Source: Skermanella sp. TT6 (GTDB lineage Bacteria; Pseudomonadota; Alphaproteobacteria; Azospirillales; Azospirillaceae). From it: a DNA stretch of 64,000 nt. Positions 54,381-64,000 of this stretch are shown here, piece after piece. Within the stretch, counting starts at the first letter, position 1, and each line of letters opens with the position of its first letter. The stretch covers positions 1,681,501-1,745,500 of the forward strand of contig NZ_CP067420.1 of the NCBI RefSeq assembly GCF_016653635.2. The letters are read 5' to 3'. Both the position numbers and the translations under genes were made by a program. Below the pieces are notes generated by a model. The model was not told where the DNA came from, did not search any database, and saw nothing but the letters and a program-made list of their open reading frames with translations.

Positions 54381-56552
54381 ATGGCCGAAGGTCAATCAGT
54401 GGATCTCTTCGGAACCTTCGTCGCCGCAGCGGGAGACGGCTTCCTGTCCTCCCTGGCATCCAGCGTCCTGGACGATGTCCCGGTGTGCGTCGCCTATTTC
54501 GGTGCCGACGGATCCTGCCGCTTCGCCAACGCCCTGTTCCGCGCGGCGCTCGGCATCGACGCGGAGGCCCTGGCCGGCGCCCGGTTCTCCGACATCCTGG
54601 AAGCCGCCGCCGGGGACGGCGCGGATTTCTTCCCCGACGACTTGGCGCGCCGCGCGTCGGCGGGCGAGACGGTGCGGTTCGGCTTCGCCGCGTCCCCCGC
54701 GGCGGACCGGCACATCGACCTGCGCGGCTGCCTTGTCCCGCACCGCGACCGGGCCGGGACCGCCGTCGGCTTCCTGGCGCTGCTGGAGGATGTGACCGAG
54801 CGGCAGCGCACCCTCGAGAACCTGCTCCGCCGGGAGCAGTTCGCGACATCGCTGCTCGACGCGGCGGTCGACGGCATCATGACGATCGACGCCCGCGGGA
54901 TCATCCAGTCGGTCAACCATGCCTGCTGCCGTATGTTCGGCTACGACGAGGCGGAGCTGGTCGGCGCGCCCGTCGCCCTGCTGATGCCGACGCCGCACGA
55001 GCACCGCCATGCGGGGTACATCGACAGCTATCTCGCGTCGGGCCGCGCCAAGATCATCGGGACCGGCCGCGAGGTGCTGGCGAAGCGCAAGGACGGCTCC
55101 GTCTTCCCGGTCCATCTCAGCGTCGGCGAGATGCGATTCAACGACGAGGTCACCTTCATCGGCATCGCCCGGGACGTCTCCGACCGCCACGCGGCCGAGG
55201 AGCGGGCCCGCTTCCTGACCAACCACGACCCGCTGACCGGCCTGCTGTCGCGCCGGGCCTTCCTGGAGGAGTGCGACCGCCAGATGGCCGGGCGGCTGTC
55301 CCAGGCCGGCAGGACCCACGTGGTGTTCAGCTTCGACGTGGACCAGTTCCGGGAGATCAACGAGGGACTGGGCTACCATATCGGCGACGGCGTCCTGAAG
55401 GCGATCGTCGGCCGGTTCGGCGAGATCCTGCCCAAGGGGTCGATCCTGTGCCGCGTCGGCGCGGACGAGTTCGCGGCGCTGGCCTGCTTCGCGGACCGCA
55501 AGGCGGCCGAAGAGGTCGCCGACCATGTCCATGCCCGCCTGCTCAGCCCGATCTACGTGGACCGCCAGATGGTCCTGGTGCGCATGAGCATCGGCGCCGC
55601 GATCCACGACAGGAGCGTCAAGCGGGTCGAGGAACTGCTGACCAAGGCGGAGCTGGCGCTCCAGACCGTCCAGCACGAGGGCGGCAACGCCGTCTGCTTC
55701 TACACGCCGGAGATGGCCCAGGCGGCAAGCCGCCGCACCTTCCTGACCATGCATCTCGCCCACGCCGTCCAGCGCGACGAGCTGAGGGTGGTCTACCAGC
55801 CGATCGTCGAGGCGAAGACCGGCAAGGTCGCCGGCGCGGAAGCGCTGCTTCGCTGGTCGCACACCAGCCTGGGCGCGGTGTCCCCGGCCGAGTTCATCCC
55901 GATCGCCGAGGACAGCGGCCTGATCGTCTCGATCACCGACTGGGTGCTGGAAGCGGTCGCCGATCAGGTCGCCCGCTGGCATGACGAGGGGCTTGGCTGC
56001 GGCCGGGTCTTCATGAACGTGTCCGGTCAGCAGTTTCTGCGCGGGCGGCTGACCACGCGGCTGGCGGAACTGATGAAGGAGAAGCCGCACCTCGCCGGGC
56101 TGATCGGGATCGAGATCACCGAGCAGGCCGCGGTGCGCGACCTCAAGGCGACGGTGCAGGCGATCTCCGCTCTGGCGTCGATCAGCGTGGAAACGGCGAT
56201 CGACGATTTCGGGACCGGCTATTCCTCGCTCAGCTACGTCCAGCAGTTGCCCATCACCAAGCTGAAGATCGACAGGATGTTCGTGGACGGGGTGCCTCAC
56301 AACCTCAAGAATGCGGCGCTCGTCCGCGCCGTGGTCGGCATGGCCCACGGCCTCGGGCTGACCGTCGTCGCGGAAGGCGTGGAGACGGCGGCCCAGCGGG
56401 ATTTCCTGACCGACGTGGGATGCGACCTGCTGCAGGGTTACCTGTTCTCCCAGCCTGTCCCGCCGATGGCGCTCAGCCTGCTGCTCCGCAGCCAGCCGGA
56501 AACCTGGCGTCCGGCGCGCCTGCTGGCGGTCAAGGAACTGGCCGCGCGGTAA
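54381..56552 (+). CDS. PAS-PAS-GGDEF-EAL protein, DosP-like
   Basis: 723 residues, soluble. PAS1 (about 25-140), PAS2 (about 145-265) with a FixL-type heme signature: His210 (HRHAGYIDSYL), Arg230 (KIIGTGRE) spaced 20 apart and KDGSVFPVHLSVGEM. The GGDEF domain has GADEF (360-364) in place of GGDEF, so cyclase activity is doubtful. The EAL domain keeps Glu487-Ala-Leu (GAEALLRW), VNVSGQQF-like contacts and DDFGTGYSSL, so phosphodiesterase activity is expected. The architecture and degenerate GGDEF match E. coli DosP, an oxygen-controlled c-di-GMP phosphodiesterase. ATG at 54381 follows GGAG with 7-base spacing. Confidence 0.9.
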   Translation: MAEGQSVDLFGTFVAAAGDGFLSSLASSVLDDVPVCVAYFGADGSCRFANALFRAALGIDAEALAGARFSDILEAAAGDGADFFPDDLARRASAGETVRFGFAASPAADRHIDLRGCLVPHRDRAGTAVGFLALLEDVTERQRTLENLLRREQFATSLLDAAVDGIMTIDARGIIQSVNHACCRMFGYDEAELVGAPVALLMPTPHEHRHAGYIDSYLASGRAKIIGTGREVLAKRKDGSVFPVHLSVGEMRFNDEVTFIGIARDVSDRHAAEERARFLTNHDPLTGLLSRRAFLEECDRQMAGRLSQAGRTHVVFSFDVDQFREINEGLGYHIGDGVLKAIVGRFGEILPKGSILCRVGADEFAALACFADRKAAEEVADHVHARLLSPIYVDRQMVLVRMSIGAAIHDRSVKRVEELLTKAELALQTVQHEGGNAVCFYTPEMAQAASRRTFLTMHLAHAVQRDELRVVYQPIVEAKTGKVAGAEALLRWSHTSLGAVSPAEFIPIAEDSGLIVSITDWVLEAVADQVARWHDEGLGCGRVFMNVSGQQFLRGRLTTRLAELMKEKPHLAGLIGIEITEQAAVRDLKATVQAISALASISVETAIDDFGTGYSSLSYVQQLPITKLKIDRMFVDGVPHNLKNAALVRAVVGMAHGLGLTVVAEGVETAAQRDFLTDVGCDLLQGYLFSQPVPPMALSLLLRSQPETWRPARLLAVKELAAR

Positions 56553-56622
56553 GCGCGACCAAATGGTATCCCAAATCTTATCTACCACTTTATAGTGGAT
56601 TAACGGCGTCGGCTGAAGGAGA

Positions 56623-60967
<4,345 letters not shown>

Positions 60968-60978
<11 letters not shown>

Positions 60979-62332
60979 CACGCCCGAAACCTGGATCCGG
61001 CTGGATCAGGCGCAGCTCGGCGTCGCCATTGCCCGGCACACGCGGTTCCGGCGCGGCACCGCGAACGGGGCCCGAGCCAACCTGGCGTTCCACGACCTGT
61101 CCGGCCTCAGCCTCGCCGGTGCCGACCTGTCGGGGGCGGACCTGACGGGTGCCCTGCTGAAGGGCATCGACGGACGCGGCATCAACCTGGGCGATGCCGT
61201 GCTGTACGGCGCCGACCTGCGGCTGGCCCAGCTTCAGAAGGCGGACCTCAGCCGGACCGACCTGCGCGGCTGCTGCCTGCGCGGGGCGGACCTGACGGGC
61301 GCCGTGCTGGAACTCGCCAATATCCGCGAGGGCTCCCTGGCCAAGCTCGACCAGGAGAACCGCATCTCGTTCGAGGCGTCGCCGGCCGAACTGGTCGGCG
61401 CCACCTTCAAGGGCGCCGACCTGACGCGGGCGCGCATCGCCGGGACGCTCGCGATGCAGGCGGACATGACGGACGCCGTCATGGTCGGGGCCAAGCTCGC
61501 CCGCGTCGATTTCCGCAACGCCAACCTGACCGGCGTGGTGCTGGAAGGCGCCGAGCTGAGCGAAGTGAACCTGTCGGGCGCCACCCTCCACGGTGCCGTG
61601 CTGAAGGGCGCCAACTGGCGGAACTCTCGCATGCAGGGCGCCGACCTGATGGGGGCGGTGGTCGATGCCCAGATCCTGTCGGTCGCCGACGGGGCGAAGA
61701 ACCTGCCCCGTCCGGCCGGCGAAACCTCGATCTCGGACCTCCTGCGCGCCCACGGCCTGTGGATCAGGACCCAGGGCCACCAGGGCAAGCGGCTGGAGCT
61801 GACGGGGCTCAACCTCGCGGGCCTGGAGCTTCCTGGGGTCGATCTCGGCGGCGCGGTCATCACCAACTGCGCCATGGAACGGGCCAACCTGGACGGCGCG
61901 GTGCTGACCGTGGTCGACCTGACCATGTCGGACCTGCGCGAGGCCAATCTGCGGAACTGCGACCTGAGGGCGGCGACCCTGCGCCGGACCTTCCTTGCCG
62001 ATGCCGACCTGTCCGGCGCCGTCCTGGATTCCGTCCGCCTGAACGAGCGCGCCGGCAACCGCCTGCTGTCGGCGAACCTGGAGCGCGCCCGGCTGTGGAA
62101 CGCCTGCCTGCGCGACGCCTCCCTCCGCCGGGCCCGGCTGACCGGCGCGGAGCTGACCCGGGCCGACCTGACCGGCGCCGACTTCGCCGACGCGGACCTT
62201 CGCCATGCGACCCTGACGGGGGCGACGCTGGACCGGACGGGGTTTCACGGCGCCGATCTCACGGATTGCCGCGGCGTTGAGCTGCCGCACCCTTCGGGCA
62301 ACCCTGAAACGAAAGGGGCAGGCGGAAAATAA
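60968..62332 (+). CDS. pentapeptide-repeat protein
   Basis: 454 residues made mostly of A(D/N)LxG-type pentapeptide repeats that fold as a right-handed quadrilateral beta helix: LAGADLSGADLTGALLKG, ADLRGCC-like segments, FRNANLTGVVLEGAELSEVN and a second block (ADLTGADFADADLRHATLTG), separated by a non-repeat stretch (about 225-270) with GETSISDLLRAHGLWIRTQG. It starts 11 bases inside the kinase gene, so it is translationally coupled to it. A partner or target of the kinase is the simplest reading; gyrase-protection activity is not suggested by length or sequence. Confidence 0.92.
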
Positions 62333-62477
62333 GGCTATTTCGCGTGGAAAGTAAGTCGCTTCCGCGGCGCCGCTGCCACTTCCCCCCTGGTCCATGGGTT
62401 AGCTGGTGATCAGGCGATCCCCGGGACGGCCTAGGCCGAAAGGCATTGGGCCGAGGGGACGGGGCAAGGGAGGCTGG

Positions 62478-63686
62478 ATGGAAATGGAAATCGACGTCGT
62501 ATCCACGCTGGTCGCGGCCATCGTGGTCCTTTTGATCGGCCGCGTCGTCATCTCGAAGGTCGGCTTCCTTCAGCGGTACAATATTCCCGAGCCGGTCGTC
62601 GGCGGATTGCTGGCGGCGCTGGTGATCACCGGCCTGCGGGTCGGCGCCGGCATGGAGATCAGCTTCGACATGTCGCTCCAGACGCCGCTGATGCTGGCGT
62701 TCTTCGCCACGATCGGGCTGAGCGCCGACGTCAAGACCCTGATGCAGGGCGGCCGCACCGTCCTGGTGTTCTTCGCCGTCGTCGTGGTCATGCTGGTGAT
62801 CCAGAACGCGGTCGGCGTCGCGGCGGCGATCAGCCTCGACATGCATCCGCTGACCGGCCTGCTCGCCGGCTCGATCACCATGTCCGGCGGGCACGGGACC
62901 GGCGCCGCCTACGCCACCCGCTTCGGGGAGGACTACAATCTCCAGGGCGCCATGGAAGTCGCGATGGCGTGCGCCACCTTCGGGCTGGTGCTGGGCGGGC
63001 TGATCGGCGGCCCGATCGCCCAGCGGCTGATTTCGAGCAACAACCTGAAGGCCGGGACCGGGGTCGAGCTCGAAGGCGCTCCGGGCGAACTGGGCGGCGA
63101 CGAGGTGCGCAGCCTCAGTCCGGAAAGCTTCCTGGAAACGCTGTTCCTGATCGTGATCTGCGTCATGATCGGCTCGTACCTGGGCCAGGTCCTGAAGAAC
63201 GATTACCTGACGCTGCCGGCCTTCGTCTGGACCCTGTTCACCGGGGTCCTCATCCGCAACGCCCTCGGCCTGTCCGGGCTGCGCCAGGTCGACGGCGCCA
63301 CCATCGACCTGCTCGGCACGGTGTCGCTGTCGCTGTTCCTGGCCATGGCGCTGATCGCGCTCCGGCTCTGGGAGCTGGTGTCTCTGGCCTTGCCGATCCT
63401 GGCCATCCTGGCGGTCCAGGCCGTCGCCATCGCGGCCTACGTGTATTTCGTGACGTTCCGGGTCATGGGGTCGAATTACGACGCCGCCGTCATGTCGGCG
63501 GGCCACTGCGGCTTCGGCATGGGAGCCACGCCGACCGCGATCGCCAACATGCAGGCGGTCGCCGGCCGCTACGGCCACTCGCCCCAGGCGTTCCTGATCA
63601 TCCCGATCGTCGGAGCCTTCCTGATCGACCTCGCCAACGCGCTGGTGATCCAGGGCTTCATGAGCCTGCCCCAACTGGGCCTTTGA
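62478..63686 (+). CDS. gltS: sodium/glutamate symporter GltS
   Basis: 402-residue inner-membrane carrier, usual length. Features: IPEPVVGGLLAAL (about 37-49), the GSITMSGGHGTGAAYATRF re-entrant loop and the matching MSAGHCGFGMGATPTAIANMQAV loop in the second half. Cotransports glutamate with sodium. AAGGGAGG lies before the ATG at 62478. The lipoprotein gene follows after 13 bases, so the two are probably co-transcribed. Confidence 0.94.
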   Translation: MEMEIDVVSTLVAAIVVLLIGRVVISKVGFLQRYNIPEPVVGGLLAALVITGLRVGAGMEISFDMSLQTPLMLAFFATIGLSADVKTLMQGGRTVLVFFAVVVVMLVIQNAVGVAAAISLDMHPLTGLLAGSITMSGGHGTGAAYATRFGEDYNLQGAMEVAMACATFGLVLGGLIGGPIAQRLISSNNLKAGTGVELEGAPGELGGDEVRSLSPESFLETLFLIVICVMIGSYLGQVLKNDYLTLPAFVWTLFTGVLIRNALGLSGLRQVDGATIDLLGTVSLSLFLAMALIALRLWELVSLALPILAILAVQAVAIAAYVYFVTFRVMGSNYDAAVMSAGHCGFGMGATPTAIANMQAVAGRYGHSPQAFLIIPIVGAFLIDLANALVIQGFMSLPQLGL

Positions 63687-63699
63687 GGGAGGATGCGCC

Positions 63700-64000
63700 A
63701 TGATCGACAGGCTGTTCCGCATGCCGGCGCGGCTCCTGGTGCTCGTCGCGGCGCTGGGTTTCCTGGCCGCCTGCGAGAAGGTGCCGGACGAGGCGGCGGT
63801 CCGCGACGCGCTCCAGTCCGCGCTCGAAACCACCTTCCCCGATCCGATGTTCGAGATCGCCGACTTCAACCGGGTCGGCAGCGGCCCCCTGCCGGCCGAC
63901 GCCGGCGGCGCCGAGCGGAGGATCGTCTACTACAACGCGGACCTGCGGGTGCTCCGCGACTATTCCTTCGGCGACTGGGAAGCGCTGAACGTGTCGGCGC
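63700..64000 (+). CDS. lipoprotein, partial (cut by window end)
   Basis: The first 100 residues are visible. Signal peptide MIDRLFRMPARLLVLVAALG ends in lipobox LAAC (Cys25), so it is membrane-anchored. The mature part starts EKVPDEAAVRDALQSALETT and continues with FEIADFNRVGSG and RRIVYYNADLRVLRDYSF. No family recognised. GGGAGG stands upstream of the ATG. Adjacent to gltS, it may be an accessory of glutamate uptake or independent. Confidence 0.75.
   Translation, partial: MIDRLFRMPARLLVLVAALGFLAACEKVPDEAAVRDALQSALETTFPDPMFEIADFNRVGSGPLPADAGGAERRIVYYNADLRVLRDYSFGDWEALNVSA

Overview
The window is high-GC DNA with densely packed genes, ATGA start/stop overlaps and Shine-Dalgarno starts. FixLJ, an NsrR-type Rrf2 regulator, an Fnr/FixK-type regulator, CydDC, two TRAP/TTT carboxylate transporters and AMACR-like, FemAB-like and RidA genes together point to an alphaproteobacterium. 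Azospirillaceae (Azospirillum/Skermanella-like) is the best guess; this is inferred from gene content, not from a marker gene. There are no rRNA, tRNA or CRISPR loci, no prophage, and no intact insertion sequence apart from a possible Rpn-type nuclease/transposase.

Layout. 0-10.5 kb: clpS-clpA closed by two terminators, a small helical protein coupled to an AMACR-like CoA transferase/racemase, then FemAB-like, RidA and chemoreceptor genes on the minus strand. Next come an unknown CCxC protein behind two Fur-box-like sites, a GH13 alpha-glucosidase and a 57-residue small protein. 10.5-16.5 kb: a 1 kb leader, then the conserved prkA-yeaH-spoVR stress trio. 16.5-19.3 kb: a DUF2934-like protein, a 33-residue membrane peptide, hemerythrin, NsrR and a coiled-coil protein. 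19.4-26.7 kb: an eight-gene minus-strand cluster (two SDRs, Co-type nitrile hydratase alpha and beta with activator, and a TctCBA transporter), divergent from tetR-SMR across a perfect 28-bp palindrome. 26.7-32.4 kb: an Fnr/FixK-type regulator divergent from cydDC, then an exported M20 peptidase. 32.4-36.5 kb: an outer-membrane barrel, a lone receiver domain, an arsR-SRPBCC pair with two identical-pattern operators, and an Rpn-like protein. 36.6-38.7 kb: a TPR gene remnant and a 1.5 kb island of palindromic repeats. 38.7-43.9 kb: fixJ-fixL divergent from a TRAP transporter. 43.9-54 kb: DUF72, a His-rich coiled-coil protein, a lytic transglycosylase, phospholipase D, a PAS protein, a methyltransferase, small proteins, and an ABC permease plus binding protein without an ATPase. 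54.4-64 kb: a DosP-like PAS-PAS-GGDEF-EAL protein, a 1451-residue histidine kinase with two complete kinase cores, a pentapeptide-repeat protein overlapping it, GltS, and the start of a lipoprotein.

Theme. Many genes concern oxygen, NO or redox sensing and respiration: FixLJ with two heme-type PAS domains, an oxygen-sensor-like c-di-GMP enzyme, NsrR, hemerythrin, an Fnr/FixK-type factor and CydDC. The least explained items are the double-core kinase with its coupled pentapeptide protein, the Fur-box-controlled CCxC protein, the amidase-less nitrile hydratase cluster, and several unusually clean operator or repeat arrays.
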